Made by a program: the position numbers and the translations under genes
Assembly (NCBI GenBank): GCA_965153355.1
Contig: OZ231126.1
Span: forward strand, 10,416,001-10,480,000
Length of the DNA stretch: 64,000 nucleotides
Reading direction: 5' to 3'
Source of the DNA: Flaccisagitta enflata
Taxonomy: Eukaryota; Chaetognatha; Sagittoidea; Aphragmophora
Notes under the pieces: generated by a model
Database searches by the model: none
What the model was told of the DNA's origin: nothing
What the model saw: only the letters and a program-made list of their open reading frames with translations
Shown here: positions 1 through 12,829 of the stretch, piece after piece
How the letters are laid out: every line of letters begins with the position of its first letter
How positions within the stretch are numbered: position 1 is the stretch's first letter

Positions 1-3000
1 TGAAATATTCTCTTTTTGCAAGAACATCACATGCCCCTAAAATGTGGAAGATAGACTCTGGATCTTTTCTACACACCCGGCAGACATCATCACAGCTGTT
101 CTTTAGGATATGTTTTTCATGGTACTTTGTTATGACTGCCAACTCTTGGGCTCCACAGATATAACTCTCAGTATGAGGGTCTAAGTGGCACTTTTTTAGC
201 CATTCAAATGATTGTTTCGAGTCTGCCTCACTATCAACCAGCAAGCGGGCATAAGCGCCATGTAGTGGTTTTGCAATATAGGTATTGGCCCGGTTTTTGG
301 CTATTGCATCCTTGACTAATTTGGCTTTTGCTCTTGCTTGGGCCATAATTGGTTTCTCCAGGAAGTTCTCCGGCAGCGTAATATCCAATTTGGTTTCGTA
401 CTTTTTAGCACGGGTTGCGTTAGAGAATAGGCAGCCTTTCTCAATAGCTAGGCATTGTTTCAGGATGGGGTTGTCAGTATGTTCAAATGCATGGGAGATT
501 CGGCTTGTTGTGGACTGGAACGAATCCCATACAGATATAAGGCCACGCCCACCTTTTTCTCTTGTTAGATACAGGCGGTCGATGTCACTCATAAGCTCGA
601 ATGCCCGGTACATGTGCAACATTTTGCGTGTCATTGTATCGTACCCCTTTAGCTCCTCTTCAGTCCAATGGACCACACCGAAAGAGTAAGATATGAGTGG
701 TAATATACATTCGTTTATTGCCTGGAAGAGGTTTCTCGCATTGAGCTCAGTTTCCAAAAGTTTCCTCAGCTTTGCCTTAACTTGTTTGCATACTTTGTTC
801 TTGACATCAGTATGCTTGATTACCTCCAGTTCTTCGATCCCCAGATATTTGTATGCTTCATCAGCGTTTACTTCTTCCATCATGCCGCCTGAAAGTAATT
901 TAATACCCCCCATTTTCTGGTACTTCCCCTTGACAACATTTATGCATTTGCATTTTGATAAGCCAAATTCCATACCAATATCGTGGCTCATGGATTCGAT
1001 CAAGTTGGCCAGTTTACACATATTTTCATAGCTGTCTGTAAACCCTTTTAAGTCGTCCATGTGCCAAAGATGCGAGACATAGGTGTCACCAATCTTGTAT
1101 CCATTACTTCGCCTATTTATAATCAGGCTCAACGGGTTGAGGGCAATAATAAAGATTAGGGGGGAGAGAGAATCTCCTTGGAAGATTCCCCTCAAAAATC
1201 TCACTTTTTCAACAGTTATACAGCCGCCTTCATAGTACAGTGAGAGGTCGACGATCCAGAGGTCGACGATCCACAGCTGCATAGAGTAGCATATAAAATT
1301 AATGATGGTCGGGCAGATCCTGTATACTGTAAGAGATTCCTTTATCCACTCGTGAGGCACAGAATCATATGCCTTAGCATAGTCTATATATAACATATGT
1401 AAATTCCTTCGCCGTTTGGCAGCATCCAACAGTATATTCTTGTTGATGAGCAGCTCTTGGTCCCGTATGACTTTTTGATTGCTCCTTGCTGTTCTATAGC
1501 CAGCATTTTATTAGTTTCCATGAATTTGGCAATCTTATCACCCAAAATCCCAGTGAGGCATTTCCATAAGGTGGTCAGGCACGTTATTGGCCTATATTGT
1601 AAGGCATCTGATGTCTTATCACTTTTGGGTAACAGTGTAGTCTTCCCTTTTACCAGCCACCCGGGCATCAGCTCAGGAAATTCAATACAGTTGTTCATTG
1701 CTTTGGCGAGAAAATGGTGAGTAATTGTTATGCTTTTTAGCCAAAAGTTGGGAAGACAGTCGTGGCCAGGTGCTTTCCAATTCATAGTCTTGCCAAGTTG
1801 AGTGCTGATATCATTCTTCACAAGTGGAGTCCACTCCTGCTGACTTACATTACGATATGTTTTTTCAACTTCATCTAGCCAGCTTGGCCTTCCTTTGTAT
1901 TTGTTGGCGTCTCCCCAGATTTTCTTTTCCCAGATTTCTCTTATATCCACCGGTTTTGGCGGGGTTTCAACACGCTGCCCATTTTCAAATATAGAACGGA
2001 AGAATCGTTTCTTATCGTTTAAGAATAGGTCGTTTTGTTCTTTAGCTTTTCTTGCAGTCAGGTAGCGCTGTACTTTACCTGCTATGGCAGATATTTTGTT
2101 TTTGATCTTAAAGTAGCATGCCTCAACTGCCTTTTTTGACCCGTCCACACCATATTTTTTAAAGACCTTAGCTAGATAATTGGATGCCTTTTCTCTCCGT
2201 ATTTTTCCATCTAGCCAAGCCTTGATAATATCGGCCTCTCTCCTGAGGGTAAGGATCAGTCTTTCTAAGCGTATCTTCCACTTGGGTTCAGCCTTTGGTC
2301 TCCATTCATTTGATCCAAAACCGCATTCTTCCCCCTCCTTAAATGTAAATACAGCTGCAACAGCGTAGATAACATTGTTAATGAATGATATATTGACTCT
2401 TTTTTCTTCCTCGGCATTACTGATTAAATCGTGGGCAAGCCACTCCATCCAGTCAACTTTTTGCTGGGAGAATTTTTTCTTCTTAAGTCGCTTTCTTGAT
2501 TGGGAGTCAATTGATTGCTTATTAAGTTCATCAAGCAGTTTGGTGCCTCGGTTGAAAAGGCTGATATATTCAGCACACTCTGGTTTCTTTGATGGCGGGG
2601 CAGAGACTGGGTCATTTAAAACAAACTCGGGGCAGGTATTGTTCTCTGGTTCTCCAACCACAACATGTTCAGCTTCAGGCTCAGGATTTTCAGGTTCCTC
2701 GATCACTCCAAGCTCTTTAAAAACCTTATCTTTAATTCTGTCAAGGTCCTGAAGGTAAAGTCAGCCATTGCCACCTAGGTCTTTTAGTGCCCTGTCATAT
2801 ACTCGTTTGCCTTTGGTTGGTAGGCCAGATTTTGACATATGCTTGTCCGGTCGTATCTCAGCCCATTTGTTGCACATTAGATCGATATATCCCTTATTAA
2901 GTAGTTTTGCTTTTTGCTTAGCCCATAAGTAACAAAACAGGATATCTTCAGTGTCCCGCGAGGTGTGTTTGTTGGCCCTCAGACCATTTTGAGAATTGTG

Positions 3001-3190
3001 TTCTTGTTGCACACCAACGCTAGGATTTATTGATGTAGCGTCAGGCTCAGTCGGGCTCGAGGCTTCATTAATCCCGGACAAAGAAGGTTCACAGTTTTGA
3101 GAAACAGAGTCTTGAGAAGTTAGCGGCACATTTGCTGTATCAGTCGATTTGTCAAAGAAGGCAGGAGTAAAGGGGGAGGGTTGCTCACTA
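1..3190 (-). pseudogene. R2/R4/CRE-type LINE polyprotein, 5' end intact-ish, 3' end off window
   Basis: Reverse transcriptase polyprotein of a non-LTR retrotransposon. Reading the minus strand from about 3190 I can follow one protein down to base 1. The N-terminal region (3129-2761) runs into a single in-frame TGA at 2761-2763. The same frame then continues (2760 to about 1460) through WKAPGHD, LLPKSDK and YRPITCLTTLWK. One frameshift near 1455-1470 moves the rest, open to base 1, into another frame. That part carries the catalytic HMDD box (1052-1063) and a C-x2-C-x8-H-x4-C knuckle at about 20-90. These are hallmarks of LINEs with a restriction-like endonuclease (R2 superclade). The endonuclease itself would lie beyond the window edge. 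One stop and one frameshift in over 1,000 codons suggest a young but dead copy. The exact clade is inference. Confidence 0.8.
1244..1273. repeat. 15-bp in-frame tandem duplication inside the LINE
   Basis: Two perfect copies of GAGGTCGACGATCCA lie head to tail within the reverse transcriptase frame. They duplicate five residues (WIVDL) without breaking the frame. Confidence 0.9.
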
Positions 3191-3533
3191 CTGTTATTAT
3201 TATTGTTATTATTGTTATTGTTATTATTTATTATTTATTGTTATTGTTGTTGTTGTTATTATTGTCATTATTATTGTTGTTGTCATTATTATTGTTGTCG
3301 TCATTATTGTTGTTGTCGTCATTATAGTTATTGTTACAGTAGATGTCGTCTAAACTTGTAAATTGTTATTTGTTGTTGTTGTTATTTATTGTTATTGTTG
3401 TTGTTATTATTATTATTATTGTTATTGTTGCTATTTTATTGTTGTTATTGTTTATTATTGTTGTTGTTATTGTTATTTTTATTGTTATTGTTATTGTTAT
3501 TTATTGTTATTGTTGTTGCGGTTGCTTGATGGT
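3186..3533. repeat. (ATT/GTT)n microsatellite
   Basis: Irregular ATTGTT-type triplet array of about 340 bp. On the minus strand it reads mainly as Asn codons (AAT/AAC) and joins the OTU-like segment to the start of the LINE polyprotein, but the two flanks are in different frames. Confidence 0.9.
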
Positions 3534-3772
3534 TCAAGCTCTTCCATGGGCACACGCGCTAGCACATTATGGTGCATTCCATTCACCTCAAATAAAACTT
3601 CATAATGCTCAGCTTCCGCATCATACTGAATCAAGATAGGTTCACCATTCACGCCATGCGGGTAACAAGTTGGCAAGAATGTTCCAGAGCACTTGTTATA
3701 TACGCAAATGGGCCGTTTATAACGTCTTGAAGCGGCAATAATTTCTAGTTGATCTGCATAAACTTTATCCGA
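3530..3772 (-). pseudogene. OTU-like cysteine protease fragment (C-terminal half)
   Basis: About 80 residues resemble the second half of an OTU domain. The stretch VYADQLEIIAASRRYKRPIC matches the W-x-D-xx-E-ixAAS-xxxx-PI-vY pattern. After a GEPILIQYD strand, EHYEVLF carries the HY pair that holds the catalytic histidine in OTU proteases. The N-terminal half with the catalytic Cys is not visible: upstream the frame dissolves into a GAGAGC/GA microsatellite (3773-3832). The frame ends in an Asn run encoded by the triplet array next to the LINE, same strand. OTU proteases are known from some LINE polyproteins, so I read it as the element's own N-terminal domain. A host OTU remnant is possible. 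Confidence 0.55.
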
Positions 3773-3799
3773 GAGAGAGAGAGCGAGAGCGAGAGCGAG

Positions 3800-3832
<33 letters not shown>
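3773..3832. repeat. (GAGAGC)n(GA)n microsatellite
   Basis: Simple repeat directly abutting the truncated OTU-like segment. Confidence 0.9.
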
Positions 3833-3835
<3 letters not shown>

Positions 3836-3959
3836 AGCTAACGAAATTGCGTGAAGGTAGGCACGGGCTGTAATGAAATTGGCTGAGTAATTATAGTTAT
3901 TGGGCAGAAGCAGTGTTGCCAAAAAACCGCACATAAACGCCAAATAAGCAAAGATTGAT

Positions 3960-4330
3960 AGACCGATGGACTATTTTACGGGCGGACCAACCGACATTGC
4001 AAGTTATTGAGTCGCGTGCACGCGACTAAGAAGAATTAAACTGAGCAGTGCAAGTAAAGCAAGGTAGCATCAATTACTGACGAGTTCAGTGGGGAATCAA
4101 TGACTGACGAGTACAGAGGCCGCAATTGAAACGAGCTAACGTCATCTGTTGAATTCCATGGCTGCGTGAGAGGGTAATATTAGGGAAATGCATCGTAAAC
4201 AAGGCCAAGTCAGATAGTTAAGCATGTAATCAAAACAAGGCAATGTCGGTCTTTCGATCCGTCCGTTTGTCCGTGGAAAAGCACTTCCGCCCGAGTTCGT
4301 CCATCGAGTCGATTAGAGTGATTTACTCCC
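3960..4330. other. no gene seen; family-1 repeat end
   Basis: Contains a GTCGCG...CGCGAC hairpin near 4010-4027 beside GGAC/GACC-rich sequence, an end fragment of the family described at 43,702. Nothing else recognised. Confidence 0.4.
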
Positions 4331-4334
4331 CAGC

Positions 4335-5165
4335 TCCTCGTCCACGCATCCCAGGAACAAACCCTAGGTGAAAAAAAAGGCCAAGTGCTGTGAACCCCTT
4401 TGTAATGTTGCACATTGTACTAGGTATAATCAAAGCCAAAAATGAAAAAAAAATTAGCTTGGAAATATAGCATTTGCAGCTCAATATTACCAAAAATACA
4501 GCATTCAAAAATACAGCATTTTTTAACAATTTTTTAGCTGAAAATCATAGTTTTCATTTCTAAAACTTTGAAGAAATAGTTGATTAGTATGGCAATAGCT
4601 GCTGTAATATTATCTTTACCCCTTTAACTAGTTCAGAAGCATCTTACACAAATTGAAGCTAAAAAACAATAAATGCAGGGTTTTTTGTTATATCTATCTC
4701 ATTTCTAAGCCCTGATTTACATTCTATCTCTTCAATCTAATCATCAGAGATTCAAACATAGGTATTTCTACTGTTATTAAACATTTTTTATGTTTTTTTT
4801 TTAATTTTGCCTAAGAAAATTTTTTTTCTATTCTTAAGCCTTTTTTATGCTAATTGGTTTAACATCCCTCAAAACTAGCTTTGTTGGATAAAAAATTTCT
4901 ATGGCAACAATAACCACACTGCTCAGTAGTTTTCTGAAGTTTTTGAAAGTGTGACACCTTTTTCAGCATAAAAAATACTTGAAAATGTGTCATTTTTGCT
5001 ATTATCAAGCTATAAATACTGTGTTTCCAAGCCAATATTTTTTTTTGTTTATGGCTCTAATTGTACCTAATACAATGTGCAACATGGTCAGGGCCTTAGG
5101 GGGTTCACAACACTTGGCCTTTTTTCTCCACCCCGGGTTTGGTCCCGGGATGCGTGCGTCCGCAG
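4335..5165. mobile_element. palindromic non-autonomous element, ~0.83 kb
   Basis: The left arm (about 4340-4470: CGCATCCCAGGAACAAACCC then AAGGCCAAGTGCTGTGAACC) is the inverted copy of about 5010-5160 (CACTTGGCC then GGGTTTGGTCCCGGGATGCG). The centre is AT-rich non-coding DNA. No target duplication could be fixed. Confidence 0.65.
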
Positions 5166-5902
5166 CGATGCTGTAACCCCGGGTTACTCTTCCCATGGTT
5201 TTCTTATGAGCTTCTTTTTGCGGCAGCTCTCCCGTCCATTTGCCACACGACAAGGGCATCTTTAAATATCATCCATTACCTGGAGTTCATCGATACAATT
5301 AAGAGCGATAAATGCACGACTCAAAAACAAATGGACTCTCACAATGGTCAAGGCCGTTTCATGTTAACAATCGTTTCTGTGAATGTTGTTGATATCATCA
5401 ATATCAATTCTTATAGACTAGTAAATCTATCGAGCACTTAACCAATGCTGTTAAGTATTAACGAGGGCATCACGCGAGTTTCAGCGACCGGCGCTCTCTC
5501 TCTCCGCGTTGCTGCCATTCTGCATCGGGCTCATGCTTGACAGACATGTAAATCAATGCCAGCGACAGACGCCAGTCGATGGCACTTCCGGTCAGAAGCG
5601 CCGCTGATTTATTATTCATCGTTGGCGGGGCACTCATTTGCAGAACCGCCATTTGTGGTAAATATTGATACACGAAACAATGCGATGACCGCAGTGTCTC
5701 CGTATGAAATTGCTGTCATGAAGTGAATGTAGTGCTTGGCGTCAAACATGTGTTGTGTTTTATCTGTCTTTCTTTCTGTCTGTGTGTGTTTCTGTCTGTC
5801 TCTCGGCTTCTTTCTCTCCGTCTCTATCTGTCTTGCTCTGTCTCTATGTCTATCTCTGTGTCTCTCTATCTCTGTCTTTTTCTGCCTGTCTGTCTTTCTG
5901 TT

Positions 5903-6129
<227 letters not shown>

Positions 6130-7180
6130 TAAAAATGTTGTTATTGTGACAATCGGATTGGCCTTCAATTGACAGCTTTACGCTAGAACCCGGTATAAAT
6201 CATAATTAAGTCGATATTGCCTGGATTGATCCTCTTCTTCGGCACGATGAAGCGCGACAGAATGTCATGAAGTAGGTCTCAAACTTTTCTGTAAACACGC
6301 AGTCTTCACATTTATCTTGAGATATTTGCGGAGTGCAGTGCACACAATCCATTCCCTATGGAGTGTCCATCTGTCCTTTTCGTGGGTCCCGCTAACTCGG
6401 TTGGACCTCACCTAAAGTACGTCCATCCGCCCGTCCTTGACTTACACCCAAATTTGAATGGGCGAAAACACGCATTTAAGATACCGTGTGTGTGCATGGG
6501 CGGAGGAGGAGGGGTGTTACGCCCCTTTCTGTCTATCGGCGATAATATCGCAACCCCGCCCTACAAGTTCTCTGGTTGTCATAGCCACAATTTTTTTCTC
6601 GTTATTTTTGTTCAAAGCTTTCTTTCATATCAATATCAACGGGAACTATCCGACGGAGAAAAGTATTGAACAGGCGAACGGACCGACAACCAAACGTTTC
6701 CAAGCATATCAACCGATTTATGTGCGAAATTGTGTGATTCGAGCCAGAACGAGAAGATTCGTGAATTCACTGAATTGTTTATCAAATTCGAGACGAAGAC
6801 TTGTTTTGAATTGGATATCTTAGCTTCAGTTCTGACTGAATTTTAGGCAAATACAGAGATTGAGGAACTAAGACATTTGGATTTGGCCCTTGGGGTACAA
6901 CGATGCGTCCACATCCTCCTGTGTGACTTAAAATGGTAGTGACCATGTGAGGCAGTCAAGCAGTACAATGTTTCACAGAATGCAGGTTTCTACTTAGAGT
7001 TGCAATTTTGACCATATATTTCAACTGAAGCTTACGAAAAGCATACGAAATGACCCAATGCAATCCGAAGTCAAAGCCAGGGTGTCACAAAGTGCCCGAG
7101 CACGAGAGCGGCGCTCGTAGGAAGCTAGCTAGGCTGGTAGGAAGGGAAGGGGAAGGAAGAGAAAAAGGAATAGTCGCAAA
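6130..7180. other. no gene recognised
   Basis: Unique-looking sequence with a few GTCC-type motifs. The frames here show no family motif or splice pattern that I trust. Confidence 0.4.
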
Positions 7181-7246
7181 AGCGTTACATGGTCAGCGGT
7201 ACCCGATGCCCCTAAGTAAGTGTATGTGGGAATGAGATTATGAGAG

Positions 7247-7797
7247 GGGCAGCGGCCCCGGAGGGGCCCATGACCTGCGAGTCCACATAGGACAATTTTC
7301 TCCGGTTTGAGAGGGCTGGTTTGAAGGGCTGAGAGGCCTGATTTTGGGTCTGAAAGGTCTGATTTAGGGTCTGAGAGGCGCGGTTTGGGGTCTGAGAAGC
7401 TTGATTTGGGGTCTGAAAGGCCTGATTTGGGTCTGAGGGGTCTAATTTGGAGTCTGAAAAGCCTGATTAGGGGTCTGAGGCCTGATTTGGGTCTGAGAGG
7501 CCTAATTTGGGGTCTGAGAAGCCTGATCTTGGGTCTGAAGGCCTGATTTGGGGTCTGAGAGGCCTGATTTAGGGTCTGGGAGGCCTAATTTGGGGTTTGA
7601 GAGGCCTGATTTGAGGTCAGTAAGGTCTGATTTGGGGTCTGAAAGGCCTGATATGGGGTCTGAGAGGCCTGATATGGGGTCTGAGAGGCCTTATTTGAGG
7701 CTTGCGGGAGGGGGGAACGGACGGACGGAAAACGGAAACCGGAGAAAATTGCCCTATGTGGAATCATAGGTCATCGGCCCCTCCGGGGCTGCTGCCC
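7247..7797. mobile_element. family-2 TIR element with internal minisatellite
   Basis: Starts GGGCAGCGGCCCCGGAGGGG and ends with its inverted copy (CCCCTCCGGGGCTGCTGCCC). The arms extend inward through ACATAGG, CAATTTTCTCCGG and GACGGAC-type blocks, giving about 60 bp inverted ends. The interior (about 7300-7700) is a degenerate minisatellite of about 21 bp with core GAGGCCTGATTTGGGGTCT. Two further copies of the same architecture are at 12,312 and 36,301. Confidence 0.75.
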
Positions 7798-7839
7798 AAA
7801 AAGAGGAAGAAGAAGAAGGCAGAAAAGAGGAAAAGAAGG

Positions 7840-7990
7840 GAGGAAGGAAGGAAGGGAGGAAGGAAGGAAGGAAAGAAGGAAGGAAGGAAGGAATGAAGGA
7901 AGGAAGAAAAAGAAAGAGAGGGGGAAGGAAGGAAGGAAGGAAGGAAGGAAGGAAGGAAGGATGGATGAAAGGAAGATAAAGAGGAAGGGG
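7840..7990. repeat. (GGAA)n microsatellite
   Basis: Tetranucleotide GGAA array with minor interruptions. Confidence 0.9.
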
Positions 7991-8087
7991 CTAGAAAAAA
8001 GACAAATACCCATAAAAAATTTGTTTTCTTTTTGTATATCAAGCTCCTGCAATGTTTTTTTGTTTTTCTCAGTACACAGTACACCTA

Positions 8088-8689
8088 CAGTGGGGTTCGT
8101 GGAATAACAGCCTAAACTGGAGGAAGGTATTTAAGTGTCTTAATTTCATTTGACAAATTTGATATTTAAGATATAAGTTGTTCAGTCGATGCTTTTGTCC
8201 CTGAGTTTTTCGGTTGCTATGGAAACCAAAACTATTTTTTCAAACATTAATAACCACTAAAATATCAATATTTTGAGAAATATTGTCAGGGAACATTGCT
8301 CAAAATTAAATTTGCTACAACTTTCCCACAGTATGTTCTGTAAGAATATTGCTCGTTTGGCCGTTGCTAGGGGGCATCACACCTAGCAACCGCTAAATGA
8401 TGCTCCCTAGCAACGGCTAAACGAGCAATATTCTTACAGGACATACTGTGGGAAAGTTGTAGCAAATTTAATTCTGAGCAATGTTCCCTGATAATATTTG
8501 TCAAAATATTGATATTCTAATTGTTATAAATGTTCAAAAAAATAATTTTGGTTTCCATAGCAACCGAAAAACTCAGGGACAAAAGCATCAAGTGAACAAC
8601 TTATATTTCAAATATCAAGTTTGTCAAATGATATTAAGTCACTTTAATACCTTCCTCCAGTTTAGGCTGTTATTCCACGAACCCCACTG
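8088..8689. mobile_element. Tc1/mariner-like palindromic MITE, 602 bp
   Basis: Near-perfect hairpin: CAGTGGGGTTCGTGGAATAA at the left end and its inverted copy at the right, flanked by TA on both sides (8086-8087, 8690-8691). The arms of about 300 bp meet at CTAGCAACCGC around 8385. No coding capacity. TA flanks plus a CAGT start fit a Tc1/mariner-type non-autonomous element. Confidence 0.8.
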
Positions 8690-8754
8690 TACTACATAAG
8701 TCTTTAAAAAGATTTTCAGAGAAAGAATAAGCCATTAGAAATGATAGTTGTTTT

Positions 8755-9070
8755 ACTGACAACCATAACTACATCTCTTCTTTCCTCCCTTCCTCCCCTT
8801 CTTCTTTCTACCCTTCCCTTCAACCTTCTTTTATTTTTTTCCTATTCTTTCCCTCCTCCTTTTCATATTTTTAATTTTTTCCGTCCTTCCTTCCCACCTC
8901 CCTTCCCTCTTTTCTTCCTTCATCCTTTCCCTCCCTCCTCCCTTCTTTCTATCCTTCCTGTCTTCTTTTCTTTTCTTCTCATCCCTTCCTCCCTTTTTGT
9001 CCACTTTCCTACCCTCTTTGAATTCCATCCTTCCTACCATTGCTTCCTCCCTTCCTTCCTTTCCTTACAA
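8755..9070. repeat. polypyrimidine (CCTT-rich) low-complexity tract
   Basis: About 300 bp almost entirely C/T on the plus strand. Confidence 0.85.
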
Positions 9071-9119
9071 AGGACTAAACAAGTACCCCGGGGTACAATG
9101 ATGCGTCCACACGCTGCTT

Positions 9120-10200
9120 AGTTTGTTAAGAATGATGCAATATTGCATCAATCATGTGGAATGATGCAATGACTTAACAGTTTGCGTGATTTCCTTGAGT
9201 TTTCACCATATATGACTCGTGCTCACCAACAAACCAATGGACCAACAGATGGATGGAAGAAGCGTCTTATAGAGATGCGGGGATGCATCTAAAAACCCAA
9301 ATTTTAGAAAAATTATGTAGCTATGTACGTACTAACTTATTGACAGACCGACCGACACAACAAGGTGTAAAGTTGTGTGCAAGTGACTTTAGATACTACA
9401 TTTTCTTTTCCACAAACTTCTGTTACTTATCAAAACAAGGCCGTATACAGGGCTACCAAAGTTGCGTGGGGTTTAGCAGGGGCAGTGATAAAAAAAGTCT
9501 CCAATGCCAGTCTAGATGATCAACCCAAGCCTTTAGGCTCAAATGTAGGTCTTAAGGCTCATATTTGAGCCCCAAGACCTGTGCTATCACAAAACTAAAA
9601 GAGTTCTTCAAATTCCAAAATTACTCATTAGTACATGCATAGGTCATTGGTCCTTCTGGGGCTGCTGCTCCCCTCAACATCTCATCCCTTCACTTACTAT
9701 TCTAGGAGCATCCAGAACTACTTTCACTTTGTTAACTATTTATATAAGGGGTTAAGAAGTAACACCTGCGATAATCATACGCATTTTCAGTAGGAAGGAA
9801 CAGTTGGAGAAATTTTGCTCGTAGGAAGCAAAAAAATTTGTAACACTCTGGTCAAAGCCATGAAATATTTTCCGCTGGAATCTGAAAAGTGAGTGACTTT
9901 ATTGCACAATTTGAGGTGTTCACCTGGTCTTCAGCGTATATGGTTTTAGATGCGGACACGCAACTCTATATATTCCATTTATAAGAGGCTTTGTCCCTTC
10001 GATGGTCGGTCGGTTTGGGACGCTCAATTTGGAAAGCGTGAAAATGTGTTTTTTATGATACCGTGTGTTTGAAGAGGGTGGCATTGAGGAAGGGGGGGGG
10101 GGGGAATGGAGAGTGGAATGGGGTTTATGTGCCCCTGCCTACCCGTCCGCAATAATATTGTGAACCCGCGTCGCTTGTTTTACTACATTCTGCCAGATCT
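9120..10200. other. family-1 repeat fragments, no gene seen
   Basis: Fragments of the GTCC-arm hairpin family at about 9240-9285, 9436-9500 (ACAAGGCCGTATACAGGGC) and, reversed, 9943-10,160 (TTTTAGATGCGGACACGCAA). A lone family-2 end sits near 9636-9672. A G-run lies at 10,090-10,108. Confidence 0.5.
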
Positions 10201-10639
10201 GAGTCAGGCCTGAGCGATTGTATTGGGTATTGGTATTGGGTTTACAATATTCTTGTGTATTGGGTTTTCCCAATACATGAAACTTATTTTATAATTTTCC
10301 TAATACAATACAATACTATACAACATTACAAAGAAGATGATCTGAGGAGAATGAAATACATATATGAGAAAAAGACTGAATGAGATCAAGAGGAAGAGGA
10401 AAAGCATGCAAAGGTCTGAGGGAGAATAAAAGAAGTGGTGAAGGTAAGAGATGAAAAGGGGATGAAGAGGAGGAGGGAGGAAAAAAGGAGGAAAAGAGGA
10501 GGAGGGGACATAGGAACTTATAAGAGTTTGGGTGGGTATGGAATATAGATAAAGAGGAAGAAGAGGAATATAAATCTATGAAAGTAAAATCAGTGGCTGC
10601 AAGCTGAAGAGATAAAGAGGAGGAAAAAAACAATAAAGA

Positions 10640-10935
<296 letters not shown>

Positions 10936-11099
10936 GAAGAAACAAAGAAAAGAAAAGAAAAGATATATATGTAAAAAAAAACAAGAAATAATTATAATTA
11001 AATATAATCAAAATTTTGTATTCATTTTAAAATTTTTGGAATACCATTGAACTATAAATATTCTTAATACTTATTACTATTTAGCACTTATTATCAAAA

Positions 11100-11250
11100 C
11101 TATATATAATTATATAGATATTGTATTGTATTGTATGCAATACAAATATATTGTATATAATTTTGATTGATATCATATTGTATTGGTATTGTATTGTATT
11201 GCCTAATACTTGGCAGTATTGTATTGGTATTGTAAAGTTGTCAAAAATGC
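11100..11250. repeat. TATTG/ATTG-rich repeats
   Basis: Scattered TTGTATTGTATTGG motifs, matching another patch at 10,215-10,320 on the far side of the GA microsatellite in inverted sense (ACAATACAATAC). Confidence 0.6.
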
Positions 11251-11280
11251 TATATAGCTCAGGCCTGGATCTGACTTTAA

Positions 11281-11472
11281 AAGGCCAATACAAGAATTTC
11301 CATAAACGAGTTGATTTGTTTTGATTTTGATCCCGCTGACACTCCACTTGAAACGAAAACTGCTTTGGTCAATAAAGTCAATAAAGGATTGGATATCCGT
11401 TCTCGAAACAGCCGGTTTAAAAAGATTTTCCAGAACTTGGCATCGAAACGTTTTGGTGTGGCCTGGGTATAA
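11281..11472 (+). other. coding-like segment, possible orphan exon
   Basis: A short open stretch reads as plausible protein (…DPADTPLETKTALVNKVNKG… then RSRNSRFKKIFQNLASKRFG) before TAA or a possible donor at TGG|GTATAA (11,467). Composition is more protein-like than neighbouring frames, but I recognise no family and see no convincing acceptor. It may be a stray exon, a fossil, or chance. Confidence 0.25.
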
Positions 11473-11884
11473 CACCGTAACCTGACCCGCGAATAAAGAG
11501 TACATATACAGGCTACGATGAATACAAATAAACCACCGCGACAACATTGCTTCATTTTACGAAATAAAAGGATAAATGTCTTAAAAAGCGCTCATTTAGT
11601 GCTTAATGTATAAAGATACTTTGGGTGTAAATTCGTTGTTAATTAGTAGGCCGGTCGGTCGGTTACGCTAACGTTTCGTGATCTAATTGGCGCACCTATT
11701 GGCACAATTTTCAATATTGTCTAGAAAAAAAAGTCATTGCACGCACGCCATGTGAGAAATGAATTTTTAAAGGGGCAGCACCATTAATAATTGAAATTTC
11801 ATTCGACCCATTCACTTTCTCGTCTTCGTGATCCGAAGTCATGTCCATTTGAAACATTTTGGTCCTTTTATTTTGGTCGTTTGG

Positions 11885-11978
11885 TCATTGTATTCGTTGT
11901 ATTCGTTGTACTCGTTGTACTCGTTGTACTCGTTGTATTCGTTGTACTCGTTAAGTATTGTGTGCATGCATGCGTGCT

Positions 11979-12010
<32 letters not shown>
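11885..12010. repeat. 9-bp (TTCGTTGTA) repeats and (TC)n
   Basis: Seven or so TTCGTTGTA/CTCGTTGTA units followed by a TC microsatellite from about 11,980. Confidence 0.85.
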
Positions 12011-12012
<2 letters not shown>

Positions 12013-12311
12013 TATTTGCCGCATTTTTTGCGTTCGTCCGTGCACGTCTAAAATTTGGTGAAAAAGCTGAAAAATAACTGATAATGATCATTACGTCCGT
12101 AACTTGTCGATTGGTTGGTCCGTGAGGTCATGCATGGCCATAGGGTAAAATTGCATAAAGCATTGAATTCCGAAGCTTATTCCTTGCAGTCATGCATTCA
12201 TCCATCCATTTACTGATAGATTCGTTGATGTCGTATGTATTGCTCTGCCCCTCAGCTAAAAAATCAAGGATGGAAAATCAAACGGGGAAAACCAATTCTC
12301 ACTCCCTTTTT

Positions 12312-12756
12312 GGGCAGCGGCCCCGAAGGGGACGATGTCCTGTCGAACACAGGGGGACTTCCGTTTGTTCGTGCGTGCGTGCGTCCCCCCCCCCCCCGAG
12401 GCGAGGCTCAAATCCCGGCCTGAAGGCCCAAATCCTAACCTCAAGGCTAAAATCCCATCCTCAAGGCTCAAATCCCAGCCTCGAGGCTCAAATCCCAGCC
12501 TTGAGGCTCAAATCCCAGCCTTGAGGCTCAAATCCCAGCCTTGAGGCTCAAATCCCAGCCTTGAGTCTCAAATCCCGGCCTGAAGGCCCAAATCCCAACC
12601 TCAAGGCTAAAATCCCATCCTCAAGGCTCAAATCCCAGCCTCCAGGCTCAAATCCCTGCCTCGAGGCCCACACGGATGGACGGACGGACGGACGGATGAA
12701 CGAACAAAAGTCCCCCTGTGTTCTACAGGACATAGACCCCTTCGGGGCCGCTGCCC
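12312..12756. mobile_element. family-2 TIR element with internal minisatellite
   Basis: Begins GGGCAGCGGCCCCGAAGGGG, followed by ACGATGTCCTG and ACACAGGGGGACTTCCGTTT. The mirror image ends at 12,756. The interior (12,405-12,665) is a tandem array of about 18 bp, core AATCCCAGCCTTGAGGCTC. The shared flank GGTATCGCTGACCAC (about 12,803) recurs inverted at 36,242 and 7,190, so the true element may be longer. Confidence 0.75.
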
Positions 12757-12829
12757 TGCTACCCATCACCTACAATCACCAACATACAAAGCAGGGCAAC
12801 GGGTATCGCTGACCACATATTGCCCTTGG

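Noticed and set aside
285-1031. Plus-strand frames at the left edge
   Set aside because: Antisense shadows of the LINE reverse transcriptase reading on the minus strand.
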